From Photobacterium sanguinicancri (lineage in GTDB: Bacteria > Pseudomonadota > Gammaproteobacteria > Enterobacterales > Vibrionaceae): a stretch of 64,000 nt of DNA. The stretch is taken from contig NZ_AP024851.1 of the NCBI RefSeq assembly GCF_024346675.1, positions 1,783,112 to 1,847,111 of the forward strand. The letters run 5' to 3'. Each line of letters starts with the position of its first letter. Positions within the stretch are counted from its first letter, which is position 1. The position numbers and the translations under genes were made by a program. This document shows, one piece after another, positions 17,433 through 26,487 of this stretch. The notes under the pieces are model-generated. The model was given only the letters and a program-made list of their open reading frames with translations. It searched no databases and had not been told where the DNA came from.

Positions 17433-18395
17433 TCAATCGTGTATTTTTGACCATTGCAGCGGCGTGACATTTTCAGATTTTTTGAAAGCGCGGATGAACT
17501 GGGACGGTTCTGCATACCCCAAGTGTGCAGATATCTCGGAGATCGAGACATTCCTTTGTTTCATCACGCGTTTGGCAAACGCGATGTTCAAGGACTCTTT
17601 GATCTGCCTAAAGCTAGTCCCATCTTGGGCTAAATGGCGTTGAATGGTTCGTGTTGGGATTTTGATGATGTCACTGAAATCTTCTAAGCGTAAATCTTGG
17701 CGACCAATATAGCTTTCGAGTGCACATGACGCTTGTATGGAGAACGGTTGTACTTGCTTTTCCCAATGTAAATCGAGTGTCGTTGAGTGCTGTTTTACTG
17801 TTGATGGGTAAAAAAGCGCGATGCTCGTCTGTCCCATAAATTGAGGAGTATCGGTCGAGATGCTGAGCTTATCTAACCCTGATTTATCTTGTGATACTAA
17901 ATGATATTTAGACGGCTTTTTGATGTCAGAGCGTTGCTGAATCAAATAGCTATGTGCGACAGCGATTGCATAAAGCTCCCCAACAAAATTGAATGGTTCA
18001 ACATCTTCCAATGTAAAGGCTAATGAAAATTCAGAGAGGTGTTTACTTAACGTTGAATGTTTGGAAGAAACCCGCTCTATAGGTAATAAGTCAGTAAGAC
18101 GAGCGAGTGAATTAACCTTGTTATTCTGTTTCGAATTATGGGCTATTTGTTTTGAATAGCTTGTGGCACCACGTTGAATAAAAGCGATGAATGCTTGATG
18201 CGGTAATTGTTCGAATGCGGCTTGTAATAATTGAGAAAACGCACGATAAGGAATGAACTGGGCTGATGTCGAGTCCAAATAAATCGGTAATTTCGAGTAA
18301 TGCACTATAGGCCAGATGTCTTTGATATAGGGTTTTAGCGCTTCAATTTGTGTAATCGCAGCAGCTTTATGAATTAGTGGAATGCTTTTACTCAT
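17433..18395 (-). CDS. AraC-family transcriptional regulator
   Basis: A protein of 320 residues. The N-terminal two thirds resemble the arabinose-binding-type domain of the OruR/ArgR subgroup. The C-terminus has the two AraC helix-turn-helix units: DFSDIIKIPTRTIQRHLAQD and then VSISEISAHLGYAEPSQFIR with AFKKSENVTPLQW. The second ATG (18395) is chosen because GAGG lies six bases before it, while the first ATG (18407) has no good site. It is convergent with the M19-like gene and divergent from the OprB-type porin gene, which it may regulate together with itself. The effector is unknown. Confidence 0.88.
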   Translation of the reverse strand: MSKSIPLIHKAAAITQIEALKPYIKDIWPIVHYSKLPIYLDSTSAQFIPYRAFSQLLQAAFEQLPHQAFIAFIQRGATSYSKQIAHNSKQNNKVNSLARLTDLLPIERVSSKHSTLSKHLSEFSLAFTLEDVEPFNFVGELYAIAVAHSYLIQQRSDIKKPSKYHLVSQDKSGLDKLSISTDTPQFMGQTSIALFYPSTVKQHSTTLDLHWEKQVQPFSIQASCALESYIGRQDLRLEDFSDIIKIPTRTIQRHLAQDGTSFRQIKESLNIAFAKRVMKQRNVSISEISAHLGYAEPSQFIRAFKKSENVTPLQWSKIHD

Positions 18396-18711
18396 TAAAC
18401 GCCTCATTTTCTGGGATGAATCCTTTTGCTTTGATCACTTTCTTAGGGGTTAGCAAAGGCATGTTCCACTGCAATATCGGTCTCAGAAATAATAAGAATG
18501 TAAAGGGATAAGTGGCTAGATTTAACTAGAGGGATTATGTCCCGTATAAAAGTAACGTCCTTTTATTTAATGCGTTGATACTAAAGGTTTTGTTAGAAAA
18601 ATAGCCGTTATATTTTCTAGTTTGTCACCTACTTTCAGCAAGCTAACTGGACGATTTTCAAGATGAATCGCAGCCATAATCATCTTAGCTTAACCACTTT
18701 CGGAATGCCTT
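18396..18711. other. Divergent promoter region, AraC regulator and porin
   Basis: This 316-base interval holds the promoters of the AraC-type gene and the porin gene. An AraC-type binding site is expected here, but no clear direct repeat was identified. Confidence 0.4.
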
Positions 18712-20058
18712 ATGAATGTAAATAAATATCCTCAGATATTGCTCCCATTTTTACCTGTTCAAACATGCGGTAAAGCCTCTCTTTTGAGCGTTAGCATTGT
18801 TGGGGTTAGCATTGTTGGGGTTAGCATTGTAATGGCGATGTATCCATCGGCAACGTTAGCGGGTGCAAACTTTGGTAGCCCGAATACTGTCGATAATACT
18901 CTGGCGGAGAATACTAGAGAAAAAAGGAGCTGGCGCGAAAACTTAGCTGAGCAGCATAATCTTACCTTTGGCCTAGATTATCAGGCGCTTGGACTCAGTG
19001 CGTCGGATCCGGTAGCTGGGGGAAAAGGCGAGGCATCTTCGGGTGTCGCCCGTTTTTATGGTTCATGGAACCTCGTTGGATTAGGAACGGAGAATATCGG
19101 AGGAATAGTGTGGAAGGTTGAGCATCGCCATGGTTATGGTGATATGACACCGAAAGAATTTGCTTTCCAAGGTAACTTTACTGGGGCAGGTAACGGAATT
19201 GGTTATGGTGGCATGATTGGCCCTGCGTATAGTGATCAAGGTGCTCGCTTAACTAATTTGTACTGGAAACAGAAGCTTAATGATGGCAATACCTCGTTTA
19301 TTGTGGGTTATTTAGATACCACGGATTATGTGGATGTGTATGCTTTAGCAAGCCCGTGGAATGGTTTTACTAATCTTGCATTCAGTACAGGTGCGGGGGC
19401 AATAGGCTTACCTGATGACGGTATTCTTGGGTTGGCTGTAGGCCATATGATAACAGACAACGTTTACACCATAGTGGGTGTAGCTGACGGTAAAGGTAAG
19501 TCTGATGCACCTCAAGATGGCTTTGACACCTTGTTTAATGATCACAAGCTTTTTAGCACATTCGAATTGGGTTGGACTGCCTCAAAAGAGCAGATTTATA
19601 CGGATAATATCCACGTGACTTTTTGGCATTTAGATGGAGGGACTCAGCATAGTTTAGTGAATGGCGGTAGTGGGCAGGGCGTTAACTTTTCTGCCAGTTT
19701 TATGGTTACACCCCAGATAATGCCGTTCCTGCGTGGTGGCTTCTCGAAGGGGGATGTTGCGCTCTACGATAGCTCTATCACTGCGGGTGTTGGGTATTTT
19801 GGCCTTGGCGGCGAGAAAAACGATCTTGGGTTTGCTTTTAACTGGAGCGAAGTGAATGAAGACTTTTCTTCTGTGATGAAAGGCATCAACTCGGTCTCGG
19901 ATCCTAGCCAGTCTCAGCTGACGAGTGAGCTTTATTACAAAATGCTACTCGGCGATTTTGTCGAATTAACCCCTAATCTTCAATACATCAACGACCCCGC
20001 TTTTTCTAATGAAAGCAGCACCTGGGTCGCTGGTATTAGAGCCCGTCTCATCATTTAG
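18712..20058 (+). CDS. OprB-like carbohydrate-selective porin
   Basis: An outer-membrane beta-barrel protein of 448 residues of the carbohydrate porin (OprB, PF04966) type. The mature part begins with LTFGLDYQALGL and shows alternating strands with many aromatic residues, ending in WVAGIRARLII. The signal peptide is unusually long (about 50 residues), and its core contains the repeated unit VSIVG, encoded by a 15-bp tandem DNA repeat. It lies divergent from an AraC regulator and upstream of an Old Yellow Enzyme. Which sugar or acid passes is not known. Confidence 0.8.
   Translation: MNVNKYPQILLPFLPVQTCGKASLLSVSIVGVSIVGVSIVMAMYPSATLAGANFGSPNTVDNTLAENTREKRSWRENLAEQHNLTFGLDYQALGLSASDPVAGGKGEASSGVARFYGSWNLVGLGTENIGGIVWKVEHRHGYGDMTPKEFAFQGNFTGAGNGIGYGGMIGPAYSDQGARLTNLYWKQKLNDGNTSFIVGYLDTTDYVDVYALASPWNGFTNLAFSTGAGAIGLPDDGILGLAVGHMITDNVYTIVGVADGKGKSDAPQDGFDTLFNDHKLFSTFELGWTASKEQIYTDNIHVTFWHLDGGTQHSLVNGGSGQGVNFSASFMVTPQIMPFLRGGFSKGDVALYDSSITAGVGYFGLGGEKNDLGFAFNWSEVNEDFSSVMKGINSVSDPSQSQLTSELYYKMLLGDFVELTPNLQYINDPAFSNESSTWVAGIRARLII
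18790..18830 (+). repeat. 15-bp tandem repeat inside the porin signal peptide
   Basis: Two full copies and one partial copy of GTTAGCATTGTTGGG encode SIVGV units in the hydrophobic core of the signal sequence. Copy changes keep the frame and would lengthen or shorten the core by five residues. Confidence 0.9.
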
Positions 20059-20194
20059 CGTCCACTTTATTTACATCTAGTGTCATCGGTAGGGTTGAGG
20101 GCCTGAGGTGCTGTGAGCCTGAAAACCAGCTCTGTCGTGAATGGCGACAAAGGTCATTAAAAAACCCTGTCCGTTATGGTTATTCCCTGCATTC

Positions 20195-20216
20195 TTTAGT
20201 GATATATCTCACACTA
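20195..20216. promoter_or_regulatory. Candidate CRP site upstream of the Old Yellow Enzyme gene
   Basis: AGTGA-N6-TCACA matches the CRP half-site consensus TGTGA-N6-TCACA in nine of ten positions. It lies about 145 bases before the coding start. Binding is inferred from the pattern only. Confidence 0.4.
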
Positions 20217-20358
20217 ACTTAATCCAGATTAAGGTTTTTCCTTGTTTTTAGCGTCAGTATGGCGGCTATTCATCGCACTCGGTATTAGCACTCGCCATTA
20301 GAAGTGAGCATTACTGGAGGATAGATGATTCCCTACACACGATTTGAGAGGACTGGAC

Positions 20359-21462
20359 TTGAGCATTTTGTTTTCACAAGGCCGTATTGGCAACATGACC
20401 CTGAAGAACCGCTTTGTACGCAGCGCAACATGGGAAAATATGGCAACAGAAGATGGTCACATGACGGATAAGCTGTACGCCATCTACGAAGAACTTGCGC
20501 AAGGAGAAGTCGGTTTAATCGTGACTGGCTACGCGAACATTGTTGAAGAAGAAAAGCCCAACGCCGGCATGATGGGCATGTATAACGATTCTTTCATCGA
20601 TGAATACAAAAAGCTGACTGAGCTAGTACACACCAACGACTCTAAAATCGTGATGCAATTGGCGTACGGCGGCACAAAAACGACCTATAACGTCGGTGAG
20701 CGAGTTATTTTTTCCCCAAGTGATGTGCCTGAAATGGGGACGAAAACCCAGGGTAAAGCCATGACCAAAGACGAGATTGATTATATCGTTGAGGCATTTG
20801 CTCAGGCCAGCCGTCGCGCACAAGAATCAGGTTTTGATGGGGTAGAAATTCATGCCGCACACACCTATCTGATCAACCAGTTCTTAAGCCCTTATTACAA
20901 CCGTCGTGAAGACCAATACGGCGGTAGCCTAGAGAACCGTATGCGTTTTCTGGTCGAGATCTACACGGCGATCCGCAAACTGGTGGGGGATGATTTTCCT
21001 ATTTTAGTAAAACTAACGGCAACCGAATTTTTTGAAGGTGGTTTAACCTTCGATGAAACCCGCATTATCTGTAAGCAGCTAGAAGCGATTGGTGTGGATG
21101 CGATCATCATCTCGGGCAATATTCACGGTAAAGCCAATGACATGATCGGCCAGCAGTTTGATGGTTATACCCTGCAAGAAGAAGGCTATTTCCACCAATA
21201 TGGCGACGTGATCAGTAAAGATGTTAGCGTGCCTGTGATTACTGTGGGTGGCTTAAGCGATATCGATGCGATTGAAGCCATTGCAGAGAACACCAATATT
21301 CAGTATTTCGCATTATCACGCCCATTACTGGCAGAACCGCATTTGATCAAACGTTGGCAAAGCGGTGATAAAGTCGAAGTTGATTGCGAACGCTGCTCTA
21401 AGTGTCGTACCCGTCGCGGCAACTTCTGCGTGGTATACAAAAGACGTAAAAAAGTAGCGTAA
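20359..21462 (+). CDS. NADH:flavin oxidoreductase, Old Yellow Enzyme family
   Basis: An FMN-dependent TIM-barrel protein of about 367 residues. It shows the family's N-terminal motif IGNMTLKNRFVRSAT, the active-site and substrate motif HAAHTYLINQFLSPYYN with RxDxYGGSLENR, and the phosphate-binding VITVGGL and YFALSRPLL regions. These enzymes reduce activated C=C bonds with NAD(P)H. The C-terminal tail has four Cys (CERCSKCRTRRGNFC), which suggests a metal or cluster site as in the longer dienoyl-CoA-reductase branch, though that extra domain is absent. A TTG at 20359 with AGAGGA upstream is favoured; TTG 20344 is possible. Confidence 0.85.
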   Translation: MSILFSQGRIGNMTLKNRFVRSATWENMATEDGHMTDKLYAIYEELAQGEVGLIVTGYANIVEEEKPNAGMMGMYNDSFIDEYKKLTELVHTNDSKIVMQLAYGGTKTTYNVGERVIFSPSDVPEMGTKTQGKAMTKDEIDYIVEAFAQASRRAQESGFDGVEIHAAHTYLINQFLSPYYNRREDQYGGSLENRMRFLVEIYTAIRKLVGDDFPILVKLTATEFFEGGLTFDETRIICKQLEAIGVDAIIISGNIHGKANDMIGQQFDGYTLQEEGYFHQYGDVISKDVSVPVITVGGLSDIDAIEAIAENTNIQYFALSRPLLAEPHLIKRWQSGDKVEVDCERCSKCRTRRGNFCVVYKRRKKVA

Positions 21463-21503
21463 AGATCGCAAGCCTAGATTTTTTGCGGTTAGCGTGAATA
21501 AAG

Positions 21504-21527
21504 AAAGGTGCCAATGGCACCTTTTTT
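21504..21527 (+). terminator. Terminator of the Old Yellow Enzyme gene
   Basis: Stem AAAGGTGCC / GGCACCTTT with loop AAT and a run of six T residues, 41 bases after the stop. Confidence 0.9.
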
Positions 21528-21678
21528 ATTGGTTCGTCATATCAGGCTTCAGCGAATGTTTTGTCTTTGGTTGTTGCTTGTTGAATCGCCTATTTTTCGA
21601 TGTCACTCGAATAACGTATTTTTAAAGCAGTTTCTGATGAAAGGGAATTTTATGATGTCTGCTTGTTAATAGTTTTGT

Positions 21679-22317
21679 ATGGGCAATGGAATGGCGATTA
21701 CAGTATTAAATAGTAATGAAAGGCATAAGTTAGAGCGGTTGTGTAACACGCGATCAAATTGGACCGATGGCGGTCACTGGATGGGGCCAGGAAGCGCTCC
21801 CGATTGCTATAAATCGCAAATATCACGAAACCGTTTATCAAAAGTTCTTACTTTTGATTCAGATGAAGCGGCATTTAAGTGGAATGCGGAATGTAACAAA
21901 CAAATACGTATTATTAGCCATGCCGGAACTATTGGGTTAAACATAGCGATTGCATTTATTCCACTTGGCGCTATTTCCAAGATATCGAGCGAACTGGCAA
22001 AATTATGGGTGTCTGTTGCCGTGGGGACAACAACAAGTATTGCTTACGGTGAGCTAATGGCTCAAATACCATACCCTGAGGTCGCTAAAGGGTGGAAAGT
22101 ACAAATTGATTTTGACCATGAAATGCATTGGAAACCAGTGAAGTCAGGTCGTAACAGCTTTAAGCAAAAGTTGACGATAACATCTTATGATTTAGATGGA
22201 AAAGCACGGTATCAAGCATCAACGGTGAGCGAGTTCCGTCTTGACGATCTTCCTAAAGGGTTGGCTGAAAAGCTAGTTAGTATGCCGAACCGTAAAGTAA
22301 CCAAGAGTTATGAGTGA
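21679..22317 (+). CDS. Unknown protein with one hydrophobic segment
   Basis: A protein of 212 residues that I do not recognise. A hydrophobic, Ala/Ile-rich stretch near 82-125 (TIGLNIAIAFIPLGAISKIS and beyond) may form one or two membrane helices. The C-terminal part is soluble and ends FRLDDLPKGLAEKL. The first ATG (21679) lacks a good ribosome site, and ATG 21691 is an alternative. The next gene starts seven bases after the stop and encodes a small membrane protein, so the two probably work together. Possibly part of a toxin/immunity-like pair, but nothing in the sequence proves that. Confidence 0.55.
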   Translation: MGNGMAITVLNSNERHKLERLCNTRSNWTDGGHWMGPGSAPDCYKSQISRNRLSKVLTFDSDEAAFKWNAECNKQIRIISHAGTIGLNIAIAFIPLGAISKISSELAKLWVSVAVGTTTSIAYGELMAQIPYPEVAKGWKVQIDFDHEMHWKPVKSGRNSFKQKLTITSYDLDGKARYQASTVSEFRLDDLPKGLAEKLVSMPNRKVTKSYE

Positions 22318-22323
22318 GATGTT

Positions 22324-22524
22324 ATGGAGCCGAGTAAGCAGCAATTAAGTTGGAAATGGCCATTGGCCTATGGCATAGGTATGCCTGCGGGGGCGTATTT
22401 CGGTCAATTATTTTGGCGTGTGTTTCGAGATAGGCCTTTAGACGAGTTAACAACACTCCCTGTCATCGGGCTTTATATCGCTAGTGGGATAGCAATTGTA
22501 TTGCTCAAGCGACTGACATCGTAA
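22324..22524 (+). CDS. Small membrane protein of unknown function
   Basis: A protein of 66 residues with two hydrophobic helices (WPLAYGIGMPAGAYFGQLFW and LPVIGLYIASGIAIVLL) joined by a short charged loop. It is translated directly after the preceding unknown gene (gap of six bases) and followed by a terminator. The function is unknown; a membrane partner or immunity role for the upstream protein would fit but is a guess. Confidence 0.55.
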   Translation: MEPSKQQLSWKWPLAYGIGMPAGAYFGQLFWRVFRDRPLDELTTLPVIGLYIASGIAIVLLKRLTS

Positions 22525-22625
22525 CGATTGTGTGAAAGTCTATAGCCACTTATCTTTTCTTTAGTCTTTTCGCTAGATTAAAGCGAGGCTGATGTTTATT
22601 GATAAGAAAAGTTTCATACGTTCTT

Positions 22626-22650
22626 GCCGCTGTTTTTACAGCGGCTTTTT
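22626..22650 (+). terminator. Terminator after the small membrane protein gene
   Basis: Perfect stem GCCGCTGT / ACAGCGGC with a T-rich loop and a T5 tail, about 100 bases after the stop. Confidence 0.9.
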
Positions 22651-22771
22651 GTTTCTGGCAAAAGCATGTGTGAAAGCAGAGGCGAGCGGAGTCATCTATT
22701 GCTTTACTCTATCCTTATACTTCCAGTAATATCGAATTATCATCTAGAAATGAACTCCAAAGGAAGAGACT

Positions 22772-23314
22772 ATGCTCGCTGAATGGCTGCGCCACAAAGA
22801 TCAGCTTCGCTACTATGTGTTGAAAAAAATTGATGATCCAGATGCCGCTGAAGACATATTGCAAGATGTTTACATTAAGGCGAGTGCCAATCTTAGCCAG
22901 CTCAAATCTCAAGATAGCCTCAAAAGCTGGCTATATCGTATTACGCATAATGTGATGATGGATTTTTATCGTACGCGTCAGCCGTATGATGAGCTTCCCG
23001 ACGATATTGCGGTGGAAGAGCTGACATCAGAAGATGAAAATCTACAAAAGATGGCGCAGTGTTTAAGGCCGATGTTTGATTGTCTGCCAGAAAAGTATCG
23101 TGTGCCTATGCTGTTGTCTGAATTGGATGGGCTTTCTCAGCAAGAGATTGCAGATCAGCTTGGTTTATCGCTGTCAGGCGCAAAGAGTCGCGTGCAAAGA
23201 GGGCGAGTGAAATTCAAAGAATTATTGATGAGATATTGCGATATCGAGCTGGGCCGCGAGGGGATCATTGATTATAAGCCCAAGGCACAGTGCCAACATT
23301 TAGAGGTGCAGTGA
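22772..23314 (+). CDS. sigZ: SigZ-type ECF sigma factor
   Basis: A protein of 180 residues with sigma region 2 (PDAAEDILQDVYIKA, then SWLYRITHNVMMDFYR) and region 4 (LPEKYRVPMLLSELDGLSQ, then LGLSLSGAKSRVQRGR). The C-terminal tail YCDIELGREGIIDYKPK is characteristic of the SigZ branch, which has a Cys and a short acidic tail. Initiation is clear, with AAGGAAGAG before the ATG. No anti-sigma gene is adjacent. The next genes encode a C-S lyase and a symporter, and the lyase gene and a later glutathione-transferase gene share a matching promoter-like element that this factor could read. Confidence 0.9.
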   Translation: MLAEWLRHKDQLRYYVLKKIDDPDAAEDILQDVYIKASANLSQLKSQDSLKSWLYRITHNVMMDFYRTRQPYDELPDDIAVEELTSEDENLQKMAQCLRPMFDCLPEKYRVPMLLSELDGLSQQEIADQLGLSLSGAKSRVQRGRVKFKELLMRYCDIELGREGIIDYKPKAQCQHLEVQ

Positions 23315-23375
23315 ATACCAGCCAAAGCGAATACCGTTCATGCGACTTAAATTGAATTAAAAAATTAAAATTTTG

Positions 23376-23409
23376 CGTCTATTTTCTTCCAGCCCCGTCT
23401 TATTGGTAT
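23376..23409 (+). promoter_or_regulatory. Candidate ECF promoter element, C-S lyase gene
   Basis: CGTCT at 23376 is followed 20 bases later by CGTCTTATTGGTAT (23396-23409), 26 bases before the coding start. The same pair with the same spacing lies upstream of the glutathione-transferase gene at 26488-26521. Use by the neighbouring SigZ-type factor is inferred. Confidence 0.5.
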
Positions 23410-23435
23410 CAAACGAATAAAGGCTGGAGAAAACT

Positions 23436-24617
23436 ATGTTCCATAAAGAACCTACTAACAAAGCAATTCACGATAAGTTTATTAAACGTGATAGCCAGAT
23501 GCTCAATCAGATCTATGGCACCAATGATGTGGTGCCATATTGGATTGCAGATATGGATTTCCCTATTGCTTCTCCTATCACTCAGGCTATGCAAACCTTG
23601 GTGCACCGAGAAACGTATTCTTACGAATTTGATTCTGAAACCGTCTTTAAATCGGTTGCCAATTGGAATAAGCGTCGTCATGGATTAGAGCTCAATCCCG
23701 CTCACTTTGTGCAAGTACCTGGGGTACTGAGTGCGATTGCATTATTAATTCGCGAGTTTTCTGAAGTGGGTGATAGCGTTCTGATCCAAACGCCAGTCTA
23801 TCACCAGTTCCGTCGGTTGATTGAATCGTCAGGCAGAAAAGCGGCTAACAACCCCCTCAAAATTGAAGGCGATCACTACCGCATTGATTTTGATGATTTC
23901 GAGCGTCAGCTAAAAGAGGGCAAGGTCAAAATTGTTTTGCTGTGTAATCCACATAACCCAGTTGGCCGAGTATGGAAGAAAGACGAACTCGAACAGCTGG
24001 TCGCGATAGCGAAGCAATACCAAACCTTAATTATTAGCGATGAAGTGCATGGCGATATTGTGTTTGAAGGTTCGATATTTACGAGCATTACCGAATTTGA
24101 TTACGACAACATTATCTCAATCATTGGTTCACCTGCGAAAAACTTTGGCTTAAACAGTATTGCGAATGGCTATATCTACAGTGATAACGCAGCGTTGAAA
24201 GACAAGATTAAAGCGGCATCGAGCTCTATGGCGCTCGACCACGGTAATGCCTTCACGACTTACGCCACGATTGCGGCTTATCAGCATGGTGAAGATTGGT
24301 TTAACGCGTTTTTGAGCTACACCCAAACAACACGTAATTGGATTATTGATTACCTTCAGACTCATTTGCCAAGCATTAAAGGTTTTGTGCCTGAGGGGAC
24401 TAATCAGATTTGGTTAGATTTCAGTGCGCTTGGTTTGGAATCGGCAGAACTGAAGGCGTTATTATGCCAGAAGTCTAAGATGGCCCTGACACCTGGGACT
24501 TGGTTTAGTGAACCTGACGAAAACTATTATCGAATGAATTTCGCGGCACCTCTAGAGCAAATACAAGCGTCATTTGAGTTGCTACATGCAGAAGTTAATA
24601 AGTTATCGAATCAATAA
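23436..24617 (+). CDS. MalY/PatB-type PLP-dependent C-S lyase
   Basis: A protein of 393 residues in the fold-type I aminotransferase family. The MalY/PatB branch is shown by WIADMDFPIASPI at the start, CNPHNPVGRVW in the middle, SDEVHGDIVF, and the PLP-binding Lys235 in GSPAKNFGLN. The C-terminal Arg region reads YYRMNFAAP. These enzymes cleave the C-S bond of cystathionine, cysteine or cystine, giving pyruvate, ammonia and a thiol or sulfide. It follows the sigma gene by 121 bases and precedes a symporter gene by 50, so the two may form an operon for sulfur amino acids. Confidence 0.9.
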   Translation: MFHKEPTNKAIHDKFIKRDSQMLNQIYGTNDVVPYWIADMDFPIASPITQAMQTLVHRETYSYEFDSETVFKSVANWNKRRHGLELNPAHFVQVPGVLSAIALLIREFSEVGDSVLIQTPVYHQFRRLIESSGRKAANNPLKIEGDHYRIDFDDFERQLKEGKVKIVLLCNPHNPVGRVWKKDELEQLVAIAKQYQTLIISDEVHGDIVFEGSIFTSITEFDYDNIISIIGSPAKNFGLNSIANGYIYSDNAALKDKIKAASSSMALDHGNAFTTYATIAAYQHGEDWFNAFLSYTQTTRNWIIDYLQTHLPSIKGFVPEGTNQIWLDFSALGLESAELKALLCQKSKMALTPGTWFSEPDENYYRMNFAAPLEQIQASFELLHAEVNKLSNQ

Positions 24618-24667
24618 GAGACGAGCTTATTACATAGCTTGGATTCAAATAGTAAGAGCGCCACACT

Positions 24668-25876
24668 ATGAAAGATCAAAAGAAAGCAAAAAGTGAATGG
24701 TCGTTGATCATTAGACTTCTACTGGGTATTGCCTTTGGTACTGTGCTGGGGTTATTCGCCAGTGAACAAGTGATGTCTATCATCGTTTCGGTGAAGTATG
24801 TTCTGGGGCAGTTTATCTTTTTTACTGTGCCTTTGGTGATCATTGCGTTTATTGCCCCTGCAATTACTAAGCTGAAAAATAACGCCAATAAGATGCTGGG
24901 GGCAGGTATAGGCATAACGTACTTATCTGCGGTCGGTGCTGCTACTTTTGCTTATTTAGTCGGGTTAGTGATTATTCCTTACCTGTCGGTGCCAAGTGAG
25001 ATAGAGAGTTTGCATGCTTTGCCTGAAGCGGGTTTTCAGCTCTCTATTCCACCTGTGATGTCGATAATGTCGGCCTTGGTCGTGGCTATTTTACTGGGGG
25101 TCACCACGCTTAAGACCAAAGCAAAATCCTTTGAAAAAGCACTGTATGAGTTTGAAGCCATGATGATGATGGTGATCAAATCGGCGGTGATCCCTATGTT
25201 GCCGCTATTTATTGCGACGACGTTTGCAGGGTTAGCGTACGAAGGGGCATTAACGCAGCAGCTTCCTGTCTTTTTGAAAGTTGTGATACTAGCTTTGATT
25301 GGACATGTCGTATGGCTGGCTGTGCTTTATGGGATCGCTGGGGTGATTTCGGGTAAGAACCCATGGCAAGTTATCAAACATTATGGCCCTGCATATATAA
25401 CGGCGGTCGGTACTATGTCGAGTGCTGCCACATTGCCTATTGCGTTAAGCAGTGCTCGTAAATCAGAGGTGTTGAGTAAAGAAACGGTTGATTTCATGGT
25501 ACCGCTAGGGAGCACAATTCATCTGGCTGGTTCTGTGCTGACCGAAACCTTATTCGTGATGGTAATTTCTTTAATGCTGTACGGATCCATTCCGTCGGCT
25601 GGCACCATGGCGCTATTTGTATTGCTGTTTGGTATTTTTGCGATTGGTGCCCCTGGCGTACCTGGAGGCACTGTAATGGCATCGATGGGCATAGTGGTTG
25701 GCGTATTAGGTTTTGACCCAGCTGGAGTCGCCTTGCTAATAGCGATTTTTGCTCTGCAAGATAGCTTTGGTACTGCGTGTAATGTAACTGGCGATGGCGC
25801 TTTAACTTTAATGCTGGAAGGCTTGTTTAATAAAAATGGCGAGTTGAATTTAGCCCCGATAGTGCAAGCGAGTTAA
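24668..25876 (+). CDS. Dicarboxylate/amino acid:cation symporter (DAACS family)
   Basis: An inner-membrane carrier of 402 residues with the DAACS fold. The serine-rich hairpin appears as VGTMSSAATLPIALSSARK, followed by the helix VDFMVPLGSTIHLAGS. The second hairpin contains GAPGVPGG, and the substrate-binding helix reads DSFGTACNVTGDGA. Family members bring in glutamate, aspartate, C4-dicarboxylates or cystine with sodium or protons. Because it follows a C-S lyase and precedes a rhodanese, a sulfur-containing substrate such as cystine is the best guess, but residues alone do not settle it. Confidence 0.85.
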   Translation: MKDQKKAKSEWSLIIRLLLGIAFGTVLGLFASEQVMSIIVSVKYVLGQFIFFTVPLVIIAFIAPAITKLKNNANKMLGAGIGITYLSAVGAATFAYLVGLVIIPYLSVPSEIESLHALPEAGFQLSIPPVMSIMSALVVAILLGVTTLKTKAKSFEKALYEFEAMMMMVIKSAVIPMLPLFIATTFAGLAYEGALTQQLPVFLKVVILALIGHVVWLAVLYGIAGVISGKNPWQVIKHYGPAYITAVGTMSSAATLPIALSSARKSEVLSKETVDFMVPLGSTIHLAGSVLTETLFVMVISLMLYGSIPSAGTMALFVLLFGIFAIGAPGVPGGTVMASMGIVVGVLGFDPAGVALLIAIFALQDSFGTACNVTGDGALTLMLEGLFNKNGELNLAPIVQAS

Positions 25877-25983
25877 TAGCATATTTCGGTTAACCAATAG
25901 ATCCATCATCATAATAAATAGCACGCAATATGCGATTTGGCTGGTGCGTGCAGTTATAGAATAGAGAAAGTGGAATAGAGAAA

Positions 25984-26385
25984 ATGGCACAAAATATAAC
26001 TAAAGGTATTCAAGCGTTAACAGAAGAAGCGCGTCTTATTGTTGCAGATATGTCGATTGAAGATGCAAAGCGTTTTTACAACCATGACGACTATGTGTTT
26101 GTTGATGTGAGAGAAGCGGAAGAGCGAGCCAAGCTAGGTGTGATTCCTGGCGCATTTACTTGCCCAAGAGGTATGTTGGAGTTTCTGATTGATCCTCAAT
26201 GTCCTGTACACAATAAAATATTCAACCAAGACAAAACGTATGTATTCTATTGCGCTCATGGTCTTCGTTCTTTATATGCGGCGAAACAAGCACATGAAAT
26301 GGGTTTAGCATCGGTACTCAATATGGCGGGTGGCTTTGCAGCGTGGAAAGACAACGCAGGCAGTATTGAAGTTGTCACAATATAA
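25984..26385 (+). CDS. Single-domain rhodanese-like protein
   Basis: A protein of 133 residues with one rhodanese domain. DVREAEERAKLGVIPGA gives the family's entry motif, and the active-site loop CAHGLRS places the catalytic Cys at residue 90. Such enzymes carry a persulfide on that Cys and transfer sulfur to thiols or cyanide. The gene lies 107 bases after the symporter, and a terminator follows, so it may close the sulfur-related unit. A longer domain insert (PRGMLEFLIDPQCPVHN) is as seen in the group that processes thiosulfate or persulfide. Confidence 0.88.
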   Translation: MAQNITKGIQALTEEARLIVADMSIEDAKRFYNHDDYVFVDVREAEERAKLGVIPGAFTCPRGMLEFLIDPQCPVHNKIFNQDKTYVFYCAHGLRSLYAAKQAHEMGLASVLNMAGGFAAWKDNAGSIEVVTI

Positions 26386-26422
26386 CCTTCTTGAGATTTA
26401 CTCTGCCTAAGGCCTGAATTTA

Positions 26423-26449
26423 GCCCAGTATTTTTACTGGGCTTCTTTT
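26423..26449 (+). terminator. Terminator of the rhodanese gene
   Basis: Stem GCCCAGTA / TACTGGGC with a TTTT loop and a T-rich tail, 37 bases after the stop. Confidence 0.88.
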
Positions 26450-26487
26450 ATTTTGATTTAAAATAATAAAAAGATCCGAGTTATTTC

